This document shows positions 1 to 11,660 of a stretch of 64,000 bases of DNA, piece after piece. A program made the position numbers and the translations under genes. The stretch is from Harmothoe impar (Eukaryota; Annelida; Polychaeta; Phyllodocida; Polynoidae), in assembly GCA_947462335.1 (NCBI GenBank), contig OX381704.1:46690942-46754941 (forward strand), given 5' to 3'. A model generated the notes under the pieces. The model was not told where the DNA came from. It saw only the letters and a program-made list of their open reading frames with translations, and did not search any database. The stretch's first letter is position 1; each line of letters opens with the position of its first letter.

Positions 1-181
1 GACAACGTCACCTGAATAAGACAGCCACAGTGGTAAGAAAGGGTCATTGCTGCTATGGCCCATCCTGTTTAAACTTGTAGTCAAAGATCAATCTGATATA
101 TTTAACCTACATTCAAATATTCCTGGTCAACAAAAAATTATTTTCTCTGAATATGATCACTTTGAAGATGACATATGTTAC

Positions 182-3100
182 CTCTGGGTCTGGTTGGGCG
201 GGTACCACGTGGCTGAGCCGGCAGCAGACGGCCTGGGCTGGGACGGAGGATAGCTTTGGCTGGATGGGGTACACCTTGTTAAGGCTCACCCACTCACGGT
301 TACCATAGTCCACGTACAGAACTTCCACCTGATCAGGGTCCCCGGAGGACAAAGAGTCTCCTGAGACGCTGGAGGCGCGGGCGGTGCGGGAGGTGTTGAG
401 GATCTCGGCGCGGTAATAGCTGTTGTCCTCCGAGTAGAAGGCAACACAGGCATCGTGCACCTGAAACAACAGGTCTGGTTAATCCTTGAGGACCATAGAG
501 TGCTTTAGTAGGATATGCCATTGTCGCCATGATGCATGAATGCAGCCCTGGTAATTAGATTGCCAGGGCTGCATTCATGCCTTCTTGACACTGGGCACTA
601 ATAGTAAGTGTGAATTAATTTTTGACCAGAAAAATGGTGGTGACTTCGTAATATAATAGGAAACAGGCGAGAACAGCTTATTTGGGTCTCCCTAAAATAT
701 CAAAGGGTCTAGGTAAATCACATTGTTACTTAATAAGCGAAAATGATAAATCCGCTGACGAATGTTAGTTCCTGCCTTACCTCTAGGTTGGCGCTGTGGA
801 AGTAGCGCTGCATGGTTTCTAGGTTGGCCTCCCTGTAATATTCATCGAGTTGCTCTGCGAGGCTGTCTATAAGCTGCTGTGTCTTTTCGGCCACCGGGTG
901 AATGAAGAAGAGGCCCGGCGACTCAATGTGGGACATGAGGAAGACCACGCGCTGATCGGGCCCCACAGAGATCTCAGCTGACGGGATCCGCACATGTTGG
1001 TGATCGCTGGCTGGACGCTGACTGGATGCTTTAATCCTACTTGACTGATCACCCTTTGATGTTTGCTCACTGGTCTTGGGGTCAGTTAGGCCAAGATTCT
1101 GTGGGGACGTTTTGGTGTTGCCCTGATGGTGAGTGCTGTTGGATAGAGAGGTTGAACATTGGACGGCTGACAGCTTCTTTTCCTTCTCAGGATCACTGAC
1201 TTTCTTCCACGCATGGGCCCATTCCTGATACAAATTTGCTTGGCTCTCAGTTTGTTTGTTGTTAATTCTTTGTCCTTGTGTTTTTGATTGATTTGGTGGA
1301 TTCTCTGAGGCGGCAGGAGATTTGTGACTTTTAGCCTCAGCCTGTTTGCTATCACCCCTGTCACGGGGTGCTTGGTTTGTCTCACCAGGCACCGGGTTCG
1401 CTGTCCCCTCCTCCCACTCCGCAGTACAGCCATCACCTGCCCCCGGCTGAACAGGAGACAAGGTAGATATCAGACTCTTCGAGTCCATTCTACCTGTCGT
1501 GATGTACCTCTCATCGTGACTCACACTCTCTGTGAGCCTCATCCTTTTAATCTGTTTGACAGATTTAGCATTGGGCAGCCTCCTGGCAAGTTTAGTGTTC
1601 ACCAAGTGGTAGCTGACACAGATCATTTCCTGAGTGATGGGACCTGACCGGGCATGGGCAGGCACCTGCGGAACAGCCTGCGGGACGTAGATGTGCACGA
1701 ACCATAGCGGACAGCCCGGCTCGTAACTAAACACTGCATGCTTAAGTCCTACGCTCTTATCAGCTTTTAACGTTAAGAGAACGGCCATTGCCTCTTTCTG
1801 CGTCCACTGGGTACCATCGGCTAGAGGGGCCACCTGACAGAAGGGGGAGAAATTATATAAGTCTATAATAGAACATAATTTAAATCCCCCCCCCCCCCCC
1901 ACAATAATATAAATTTTGAGAAATGCGCAGGTGAAATGATATGTGGCCTTAAAGAACAAAATGGACAAAATGGAATCCTAGTTCTGCACATGAAAATATG
2001 ATAGCATTTCATTTTATATCATGTATGTAGTAACAATTATGTATACTTGGAGACGGTGCCATTGCATTATAATACAAGGGGACAAATTCAAGGATTTTAC
2101 GGCAAAGCCGTAGTGGCTTTGGGTTTTATAGGATTGTTATGAACTACAGGTGAGAAAACGAGGGGGCATAGATTTATAACTTTTGGTGTTTCTGGGGTTC
2201 TTATGCAATTCAAGTTTGATGGTTTGCAGCAACACTGCATGGCCAGTCAATTACATGCACTTAGCTAAATCTTTTTGATTTTTATTGGTTTTACTGCAGC
2301 TGGTATAACAATAGAATCCAATATGTGCCAATGGAATCAAATAGGTACCAATGCAACTCCATTGATGCCTATGCAAATATCATCTTGGCAGCCATCTTGA
2401 AAATTACCTGGATCAAAAATCGGAGCCTACAAATGGATTCTACACCCCAGAAAACCCTATTATACATGTGTCATACAAGGAAATCAGACAATCTTGAGTT
2501 TTTGGTGGCCATCTTGGCAGCCATCTTGGAAATATCTCGGATTGAAAATCTGAGCCTGAAAATGGATTCTACATCCCAGAAAACCCCACTATCCATGTAT
2601 CACACAAGGAAATCAGACAATCTTGAGTTTTTGGTGGCCATCTTGGCAGCCATCTTGGAAATTTTTCGGATTGAAAATCTGAGCCTGAAAATGGATTCTA
2701 CATCCCAGAAAACCCTACTATCCATGTATCACACAAGGAAATCAGACAACCTTGAGTTTTTGGTGGCCATCTTGGCAGCCATCTTGGAAATTTCTAGGAT
2801 TGAAATTGTGAGCCTGAAAATGGATTCTACATCCCAGAAAACCCTATTATCCATGTATCACACAAGGAAATCAGACAATCTTGAGTTTTTGGTGGTCATC
2901 TTGGCAGCCATCTTGGAAATTTCTTGGATTGAAAATCTGAGCCTAAAAAATGGATTCTACATCCCAGAAAACCCTACTACCGTAAATTCTTGCGTAGAAG
3001 CCGCGGCTAGTACGAGGGTCAGATCCCTGGTGCGGCTTATAGGATCGGCTCATGATCTGGGTGCGGCTTATACGCGAGTTTTTGTTACTATAGTACAGTA

Positions 3101-6100
3101 TTAAAGCCACCATAATCAGATGGCCAGTGCGGCTTATAGGATCGCCCAAAACTCGGGGTGCGGCTTATACGAGAGTTAGGCTTATATGCGAGAATTTACG
3201 GTATCCATGTATCACACAAGGAAATCAGACAACCTTGAGTTGTTGGTGGCCATCTTGGCAGCCATCTTGGAAATTTCCCGGATTAAAATTGTGAGCCTGA
3301 AAATGGATTCTACATCCCAGAAAACCCTGCTATCCATGTATCACACAAGGAAATCAGACAACCTTGAGTTTTTGGTGGCCATCTTGGCAGCCATCTTGGA
3401 AATTTCCCGGATTGAAATTGTGAGCCTGAAAATGGATTCTACATCCCAGAAAACCCTACTATCCATGTATCACACAAGGAAATCAGACAATCTTGAGTTT
3501 TTGGCAGCCATCTTGACAGTCAGAGGGGGCAGAAGGAGGGAAGGCAGAGGGAGGGCAGAGGGAGGAGAAGGTAACAGGAAGGAGGGAAATGGGGTAGAGT
3601 GGGGGGGGGAGGGGTAGATGGGGTAGTAGGAGGGGGCATAGGAAGGAGGAGAGGGTAGAGGGAGGAGGAGAGGGCAGAGGGAGGAGGAGAGGGCAGAGAA
3701 AGGAGGGAGGAGGAGGAGAGGGCAGAGGCAGGAGGAGGAGAGGGCAGAGGCAGGAGGAGGAGGAGAGGGCACAGGGAGGCACAGGGAGGAGGAGGGGGGT
3801 ACAAGGAGGACTTGTGATGGCCTTCCTTTAAAGACTGTAAAATATTATTTCAGGGTTGGTGCATGTGTGTGTGGGGTGGGGGAGGGGTAATTATGTTGGA
3901 CTTCACAGTTTGACTTTGGGCGGGCTTGAGTGATTTCAAGAGCCACCCTGGACCCACTCAACTTCTAGTATAGGTCCTGTATGTGCATAGTATGGGAATT
4001 GGCATTGACATTGACAGCTTGGCTTGGCATGGGAGTCAATAGTTATTAGGCTGGTGCCTATCCTTGCCATTGACAGCAACATTAGAGAACTCAAAATATG
4101 GCTGTTCACAAGATGTCTAGGCCTTACCACAAGGCACATTGGTTCAACATGTAGTAACTGAAAGCAAGATCTAGGATAAATTAGTCTTGCACACACCTGC
4201 AAGGACACAGTCATGGGGATACCAGTCCTAGCAGGGTTTAAGGGCCAGCTAGGGCTATATCTAACAATGAAGAAGGGGGCCTATGCTAGTCTTTTCTTGT
4301 CAAAAATCTAAACCCTCCTCTGTGGTGCAAATGGCTTTGGGGACAAGGTCCCAAAGCCAATAAAACATGCTAGCACTACAGCCCGCCCTGCTGCTGATGT
4401 GTGTCCGGGAGGGGGGGGGGGAGTTAGTTTACGTGTACCTGCCCTACTTGATGGACAGTGGTACGACCTTTTGGGACCATACCTTGCGTCCACCCGCACC
4501 TAGAGCTACACCCCTGTATACCTGCCCTACTTGATGGACAGTGGTACGACCTTTTGGGACCATACCTTGCGTCCACCTGCACCTAGAGCTACACCCCGTA
4601 TATCTGCCCTACTTGATGGACAGTGGTACGACCTTTTGGGGCCATACCTTGGGTCCACCTGCACCTAGAGCTACACCCAGGGGTGACAAGGTACAGCCTA
4701 CTTGACCCTCGCCTGCCAGACGTTCCGGATCAACAACCCTGAATTTGCACAAATAAAATCTCCCCAAATGAATGGTGACCTAAGGATCAAAATTCTGTAT
4801 TGAAATAATTAAAATGTGAATTTAATGTTCAAACCATGTACTTCCGGTGAATCTTACCTACATGATGTCTGAACAAATAGATGATATCTATTTGCAAAGT
4901 ATGTATAAAATGCAATTCCCTAAAGTGTTAGTGCAGAAAAAGCTCCCCATTCAATCCAGTGCTATAACAGCAAATTACCCAATTTTTTACCACAAAACAC
5001 TGAATATCACCAAAAACGTAATTGAAATGTGAACTTTTGAAAACATGTCCAGATAGATATACATGTTGTGCACACAATGATCATACTGAAAATATCAAAA
5101 TGAGTTTCTATCAATGTGCAATTTGACCACTTAGATAACCAAACCACCTAGATCCAGGATCAGACCTCAGTGACTAGTAAAGAAGGTGCCATTCTCTATA
5201 AAGATACAACACTATAAAGATCAATGGCACCGTCTAATAATACTAAACAGGTAACACATATTAAACATGTACAAACCTCGGCTAAGGCGCAGGGCACGGC
5301 ATGCGCAGGCAGCTCACAGAACTTCCTCAGCAGGGGGCGGAGGTCCTCCACGCTGCGGTCCTCCGAGTTGGCAAAGTCCACGTAAAAGACCCGCACATGC
5401 GTCACCCTCGACTCTTCACCTGGAGTTTTGTAATGAGTTTTTGTGGCAATGTCATATTATGCTGTCCTTTATACACATAATCTTTAGCGGAAGAGAAGTT
5501 GAAAAATCGAGCGTGTGACTGCATCACAAATGACTCAGGGGGAAATGTAGCGACTGACCCCTGACCTGGAGCAACCGAACCCCGCAGTGACCGAACCCCG
5601 CACTGACCGAACCCTGCACTGACCGAACCCCCCACAGACCCTGCAGTTTTGCTTACAAACACAACCATCCACCATTACTGTGAGAGTGGACGTCTCTCAT
5701 ACATCTAGAACAGTGTAAAATACTTTCCTGATTTAACCTTGTAGCCTATGCGATCGGCCATGGCTGGAATAGTAGCTCCAATTTTGGTTTAGCATTGATC
5801 TCATTGATACATTTAGAATGTTGTCCTAAATTTTCATGAGGAAACTTTTGTTACCTTTTAACTGGTAGATGTCTGTAACAATGGCACGGTACCAATCCCC
5901 ATTCGCTGAGTAGCGTGCACAGACGTACATGCCAACCACGGGTGGACCATCTAAATTCTGTCTGGCATCTTTTGGACCCAGCTGTTCATACCATACACTG
6001 AAATTGATATTTACAAAATTAGGTAAAACTCGAATTTATATATCAGGTCATTCACTGTATGGAATTTCAATAGAAATGTCAAAAGGATTCAGCAGTCCAA

Positions 6101-9084
6101 TACTTAAGCTGTCAATTTTTTAATATATTTATGTACTAAGAACTGTGGATTGATCATTACACTTCAACTAAAGTACATGTAATAGAAATAATAGCCTTAA
6201 AGGAACATTTGTCGTCATTATCCAGCAACGCATCGTTGCATCATGCTGACCCTTTTGAAGTGTATTAAACTCTGTGGGGTCGGCATGATGTATGAATGCA
6301 GCTTCGGCCCATAGCTACGAAATCCCTATCCCGTCAGTTATGTAGGATTATCAGTAATATGTATTTATCTGTTTCATACTTCATGTTGTCGATGAGGTCG
6401 TCAAACTCCTCACTGAAGGGTTGAACCCACAGTAACCATGGCGACTCGACCATCTGGACATAGACCTCATATTCCTTATCTGGGAGAATCTCCAGTGGCG
6501 GGATCCTCCCGGATGTTTCCAGCGTCTCCCCCGCCACACTTGATGCGCGGCTACTCGGTAACGTCTTTGTACTGGGCGCCTTGACCGCGACTCTCTTCGG
6601 ATGGACCTTGTCTGATTTCATAGACTTCACTGAGCGAGTCTCAGATCGGTCAGAGACCGGGGACTCGGCCCGCGGTAAGGCCCTCTTGGAGGTTTGACGA
6701 GTGTCTCTGTCTTGTGGCACTGGTTTGTTGTTGTCACTGTTTGAGGTGTGTCGTTGACTAGCTGTGGGTTCAGGTTGGTTGGTGTTTGATGTGTTTGATG
6801 CGGGAGGTAGCTGGGTCTGTTCACTCACTGTCTCTATGTGATGAGTTTCCTCGTCCTCTCCCTGCTCCTGGACCTCAACTAGGTCCTCCTTCTGACACTG
6901 TGCCTCAGGAAGTACAGAGCTTTCTGTGTCTCCAGATGTGAGGTTCTGACCATGTACATCATCAGATGGCTGTGTGGTGTGCCCTATACTAGGCGTACTA
7001 CCGGTAGGCGCTGTGTCTATTGTCTCTGGAGCCACACTGACCCCCTGATCGTCCCCCTCTGCCTTCTGGTGACCCTCCTGATTCTTCAGCACAGCGGCAG
7101 CTTGACTCTCTCCCTGTCCCTGTGACAAAGCAGGCTCACGTTCCTCTCGCGACAACACAGCGGCACTAGGACTCTCCTCTAACTTTACCACAGCAGTAAC
7201 CTCAACCTCCTCCCCCTTTATCTCCTCCACACTCTCTTGTTGCTTTAACGTAGATACTTCTCTACTCTCCTGCTCTTGTTTTACAACTATATCGTCCTCT
7301 TTTCCCACATTTTCTTCCTCTCCCTTTCTCACAACCTCTTCCTCCTTTACCGCAGGTACCTCCTCCTTGATCACAGCCCCATCCTCCTTAAAGAAGGCAG
7401 TTAGGCCTAGTTTGGACGTGTCCTGTAGCGTGAACTGACTGCTGGTGTCGGGTATGAAGGAGGGACTGAGGTCGGGCTTAGCGCGGTAAGAGCACTGAGG
7501 GGTGCTCGTAGCGCCTCCTACCGGGTCCTCATCATCGCCGTCTGAAGACGACGTACTATCGCCTTCCTCTTCTGAAAAAGTAACAACTTTTTTTTAATTT
7601 AAAAATTTATTTTTGGTGAAATTTTATAATGTGATATCATTTGTATTCGAGCTAGAGGATACACCACTTTTCTTCACATATATACATGCAATATAATGAG
7701 ATTACATCATTGATTGATCATTTGAGTGACAATGCAGGCTTCCACAAAGTTAAAGTTGCTTATTCTAAAATAGGATTCTCTGAGGGAGTTCTAAATGCCA
7801 CCTTACCTGCGTCTCCAGGTAGACTGCTGTTGATTAGGAAGAGCACATTGGAGCACTGTTCCAACTGCTGCATAACGTCTGTATACCTCGCTTTCAACTT
7901 TTCCTTATTCTTCTCCTTTATGATAGAATCAGCCGCTGCAGTCGCCTACAAGAGAGACATTTTTGTATTGATGTCTCCATAGAAATACTGACCTACCGGC
8001 AGGTTGGGAATCAAGAACCTATACATGTTGAGAAATAAAATATATAAGAAACGTGTCCTGAGGGAGTTTCTTAACAACAAGGGTTAGATCTAGATATTAC
8101 GTTGGGGCTGAGGGATAGGAAGTGAAATATACCGTAAAACCGTGGCAATAAGCCGACCTTGGCTATAAGCCGAATGTGAGTTTGGGAGTAAAAATTCGGC
8201 TTATAACAAAAGTGCTTGAAATTTGTTTTTACTATGTTTCTACATTAATAAAATATGAATAGGTTGGTAAATACTCCCAAAATCTTTCTACAATTTCTCG
8301 TGTGTTAACTTTCATTAAGAGCTCAGAACAGACTAGAGATTTAAATTTGACACCATTAATAAAACCTCGCCTATAAGCCGAATGGGAGTTTGGGGCTTAA
8401 AATTCGGCTTATAACAAATAAAAACGCCAAATAAAATTCGGCTTATAGCCGAGGTTTTACGGTAGTCATACGACCCTTGATTAGAGGGGCCATGAGTAGG
8501 GGCGGATTCAGACCCTGTGGGGTGAATTCCACCAAATGATCTTTTAAACCTCATGTCACCGATGACGTTTTCTCATCTAGGATACGCGTTTTAGTGTGTG
8601 TGTGTGTGTGCCATTGTGTGTTTGTGAGTCTGCTTGTAGCAGTGGGATATGGCTTGTAGCAGTGAAACACCGTTCTTGGCATCGAGCCCCACTTTATTGT
8701 GCTGGCTCATACAGGTGTTGTGACGCAGACAGTAGACACATCACCTGGCCAGTCACATTATCCTGACACTGACAGTAACAGTAGTATTAGTAACACTGAT
8801 GAACCAGTCGTAGTTCCATTCCAGGCCCCGGGATCAGGGGCTGGTGAGTAACCAAAGGAGACAATAAAATGATTAATAAACTCAAAACAAAAAATATGTA
8901 GACGTCTACACCAGCAACATACCGGTACAATGAGTGAGATACCCGTGCTTACCTCTTTGTTAATAGTTGCCACCCTGTTCTGGATGCTGGAGAGCGTCGC
9001 ATGAAGCTTTCTACTTTCCTCAATGACACAATCATGTTTTTTGCGTACTTTTTCACGCAGCTCGTCCACGAGCTTCCTCCCCAT
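182..9084 (-). CDS. Multi-Tudor-domain protein with N-terminal coiled coil (RNF17/TDRD4-like), 3' end outside window
   Basis: Seven exons read on the minus strand: 9084-8953 (ATG), 7945-7807, 7571-6380, 5997-5855, 5419-5277, 1833-781 and 460-182, all with AG/GT boundaries and matching phases (3081 nt, 1027 codons, open at the left edge). Residues about 1-90 are charged and heptad-like, as in TRIM/RNF17 coiled coils. A Glu/Lys/Gln-rich disordered stretch follows. A first extended Tudor domain spans exons 3-6 (core FYVDFANSED). A second begins at the end of exon 6 and continues in exon 7 (core VLYVDYGNREW). Tudor proteins of this type bind symmetrically dimethylated arginine on Piwi/Vasa partners in germ granules; that role is inferred from the family. 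An in-frame TAA lies just upstream of the chosen ATG in the same exon, so no RING or B-box precedes it here, unlike vertebrate RNF17. TDRD1-like or TRIM-Tudor identity is possible. Confidence 0.82.
529..592. repeat. Short hairpin of a dispersed family (GCATTCATGCATCATG type)
   Basis: Arms at 531-551 and 562-581 are near-perfect inverted copies around a 10-base loop. Related sequence recurs near 6219-6305, 9200-9235, 19480-19600, 21030-21140, 22279-22395, 26112-26165 and 57990-58160, so this is a dispersed element and not a local structure. Confidence 0.6.
2385..3520. repeat. 129-bp tandem repeat (satellite), about 8 copies
   Basis: The landmark CAGAAAACC recurs at 2448, 2577, 2706, 2835, 2965, 3318 and 3447, a period of 129 (once 130). 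Because 129 is 3 x 43, one frame stays open through the array and gives spurious ORFs of 259 and 143 codons made of a 43-residue repeat. The array is split at 2980-3201 by a transposon. Confidence 0.9.
2980..3201. mobile_element. 222-bp miniature element, CCGTAAATTC termini, TA target duplication
   Basis: It starts CCGTAAATTC and ends with the inverse complement GAATTTACGG, and is bounded by TA on both sides. The neighbouring satellite units read CTACTATCCATG at this place. The element therefore entered at a TA dinucleotide and duplicated it, as Tc1/mariner/pogo-type elements do. The interior holds several GCGGCTTATA motifs. No transposase is present, so it is non-autonomous. Confidence 0.85.
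3521..3825. repeat. Polypurine low-complexity tract (GGA/AGAGGGAGG)
   Basis: This is a nearly pure purine strand of AGAGGGAGGAGGA-like units following the satellite. The open frames on its complement (Pro/Ser/Leu-rich) are composition artefacts. A tract of this kind could form triplex DNA; that is inference. Confidence 0.85.
4438..4685. repeat. 82-83-bp tandem repeat, three copies
   Basis: Units start at 4438, 4521 and 4603 with CTGCCCTACTTGATGG and end CCTAGAGCTACACCC. Only a few bases differ between copies, so the duplication is recent. It lies inside the Tudor-gene intron. Confidence 0.9.
8132..8462. mobile_element. Miniature element, CCGTAAAACC termini, TA-flanked
   Basis: The left end is CCGTAAAACC and the right end GGTTTTACGG, each bordered by TA. 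Interior repeats read ATAAGCCGAA and TTCGGCTTATA. It lies in the first intron of the Tudor gene and is related in design, but not in full sequence, to the CCGTAAATTC elements. Confidence 0.8.
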
Positions 9085-11660
9085 GATTTACCTACAACCA
9101 AATAGACAAATAAACCTGGTTACATGTGAATATTTAACAAGAAGCACCTGAGGAGACTATAACTTGTAATTTTTGAAAAAATGATGGTGTCTTTCTTTGC
9201 ATCATGCATCATATTGTCGCGCTGACCCTATGTCGGGGGGGGGGGGGGTAACTTAAGGGGAATTTCTTTGTACCGTAGGCGTAGGGTCGACCGGGGTGAG
9301 ACAGTGAGACACGGGGCACAGTGAGACAGAAGGCCTGGGGCCTCCGGATTTAGGGTTATGTTCCAAGATAATATATGTATAGTTAAAATTAGCTACAAGT
9401 AACATATTAAAAGAATTTTGGCAAAAATTTGAGTACCACAAGGTAGGTGTTCTATCATTTAGGCCTATATTTTTGCAAAAAATAAATTTCTCATATTTTA
9501 CGACAAAGCAGGTTGTTTTGTAAATTTCCCCATAATTATGAAGCGCACTTATACCTTGTAAAAAATATCGTTTTGGATAAATTTAATATGGACCCATAAG
9601 TTTTTACATCAAACGTGGGAGGATGGGGCACAGTGAGACGAGCAATAGGAATATCAAAGGTTAGGCTACAGTGGAATGCCTGTGTCACAGGGCGCAGTGA
9701 GACAGCTGAGACAGCTAACACAGCGTGGACATTTCGAGAGATAGCAACCTTATGAAACTTTTAAGTGACTTTAATATACTATCAAATAGTGCTTATATTT
9801 CATTTTTAAAAAAAGCTGCCCACTTTCCGCGCGGAAACCGGCCACCCCCCTGTTCTTAAAAAATGATCACTCCCTTTAATAGTTGAGCCGAAATTCTTCA
9901 AAAATGTTGTTGCTTTTTTTTTCTTTTTTTTTTATTAGGTCCTCATTAGATACAAAATGTTCTTCCCCAACCAATTGTGGTAAACCTGTATATGGTGCAA
10001 AATTACATGAATTGATCTCACAATATCTTATGAAATTAGTTCGCCAGAGACAGATGAATATGTCATAAGGCTTATTGTCTAGACAGGAATACCCTATACG
10101 CTACAAGAGAAGTAGGCTGTTAACAGAGAATAACAAATATACAATAATGTACATGATGAGTATGTATAGTATGAATGAAAGCCGCTGAAATAAAAATGAA
10201 GTTTACATGTTTGTATGTAGGCCCCCCCATAAAAAAATTAAAGATAAAAGGAGTTATATTAAATGTCTTGCTAGTTGGGGATATTGGGGGGGGGGGGAGG
10301 GGGGAGAGGGGAGGGAGGGGGAGTTGTAAGGGGTATCAGGGTGGACGATCCAGGAGAGGTTTTCTTGCGTCTAGTAGTTTTTTCCTCTGTCCCTTCATCA
10401 AGTTCATGTTGGTTCCCAGTTTTCTTTTCAATCTGGTCTTAAATTGTTCTTTCCCCACTAGTTTCTGCATTTCAGTTGGTAACTCGTTCCAGAAATTGAC
10501 ACCTCTATAGTATGGCGTTTTCCTATAAGACATGTTTTTGGGAGCTTTTCTAGGAAACTTTACTTTTTCATCTCCTCTTGTTCTTCTTCTGCTGGGAACT
10601 GGCTCCGGAGGGAGTCTCTTGGATTTAGAGAACATTTGTGTCGTTAGAAGCTCCGGCCTTCCTCCTAGTTTCTAGAAGGGGGACTTCACATAGCTTCCTT
10701 AAGTTGTCCGTCGTTTCTTCATCCCTCTTTACCCTCAAACAAATTCTAAGAATTTTGTTCTGCAGCGTTTCAAATCTTTTGGGCCAATATTTTATTGTGC
10801 TGTCAGTAAGGAAAGAACAATACCCGGTAATCAAACTTTGGTAGTATGCATTGCTTATATATACCTATTGCAGTGTCGTTAATTGCCATTTTTGTGTACT
10901 TTTAATATTTGTTACAATCCCAACAAAATGCAAATTTACTAATATCATATCATAACATTGATACAATTCAAGTAGGCCTAAATATGAAACATATACAGGT
11001 TTACCATAAATTGGTCGTGGAAGATCATTCTGTATCTTAATGAGGACCTAATAAAAAATATAAAATAAAGTGTACCTAACAATAGTAACATACCTGGTAA
11101 ATTAAATTTATATCCGATAAAAAATTAATACCCCAATATTTTTTATTTTGGATAATTAGTTAATAGTGGCTCAACTAACCCCACCCTCCCCATGGCTAGC
11201 CTACATGTGGTAGATTATGTGGTTCCGATTATAACCTCATACAATTTATTATACTCTAATGGTTTTCACCCCGGCTCCCTAAACCATTAAATATCCTCCT
11301 TGGCCTTTGCCCAAACAATCTGCAGGCCAACTCGCAGGTGGCGCCATTTCCCATTTGTCTGTTTGGGAACACATTTTCACAAGCCTAAATCTCATATTTT
11401 CCAACAAGGACATGCAATTATTGCATTGCAATTGCATCCGCAATATCCTTAACTACAAGCGAAACATCATACAATACATTGCAGCTATGTTTTTAGCAGT
11501 TTATGGAGGGTTTACCGTTCTACACTTTACAGGAGTTGCCTGGTTTTGTGGCAGCCCGCAGGATAACTTTTTTACAGCAACCAGCGGCACATGCATGCGA
11601 CACCGCCACATGAAACTTTTGCTACCGCCAACAGACACTGCGACAGGTGTAGCGTCCAAC
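9085..11660. other. Intergenic region between divergent Tudor gene and PRPF39
   Basis: The two genes are transcribed away from each other, so both promoters should lie here; I cannot place them. The region contains a 12-13-base G run near 9235-9248, repeated GGGGCACAGTGAGAC motifs at about 9295-9330, 9622-9640 and 9690-9705, a G-rich tract at 10285-10322, and the LINE relic at 10341-10834. No RING or B-box exon for the Tudor gene was found. Confidence 0.5.
10341..10834 (-). pseudogene. Relic of a non-LTR retrotransposon reverse transcriptase, C-terminal part
   Basis: Two overlapping minus-strand frames (10834-10625 and 10635-10336) together resemble the C-terminal end of LINE ORF2 proteins. 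The first has YWPKRFETLQNKILRI followed by a VPLLETRRKA segment. The second has YYRGVNFWNELPTEMQ followed by FKTRLKRKLG, the typical closing W-N-x-L-P and F-K-x-x-L-K pattern of CR1/L2/Jockey-like elements. The shift of frame between the halves and the missing upstream RT and endonuclease show a 5'-truncated dead copy. Clade is not assignable by eye. Confidence 0.7.

Larger units (their letters stand above)
1834..5276. other. Large repeat-filled intron of the Tudor gene
   Basis: This intron contains the 129-bp satellite, the inserted TA element, the polypurine tract and the 83-bp satellite listed separately. A run of 15 C lies at 1886-1900. I see no coding signal in 1834-2380, 3840-4437 or 4690-5276. 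Confidence 0.6.

Noticed and set aside
2325..3104. 259-codon plus-strand open frame
   Set aside because: It is produced by the 129-bp satellite, whose period is divisible by three, and runs into a transposon. It has no splice or start context.
3470..3804. Three overlapping Pro/Ser/Leu-rich minus-strand frames
   Set aside because: They are composition artefacts of a polypurine tract.
11307..11660. Upstream extension of the PRPF39 frame (about 118 more codons)
   Set aside because: It is not protein-like and PRPF39 homologues start near the chosen ATG, so it is probably 5' UTR or promoter.
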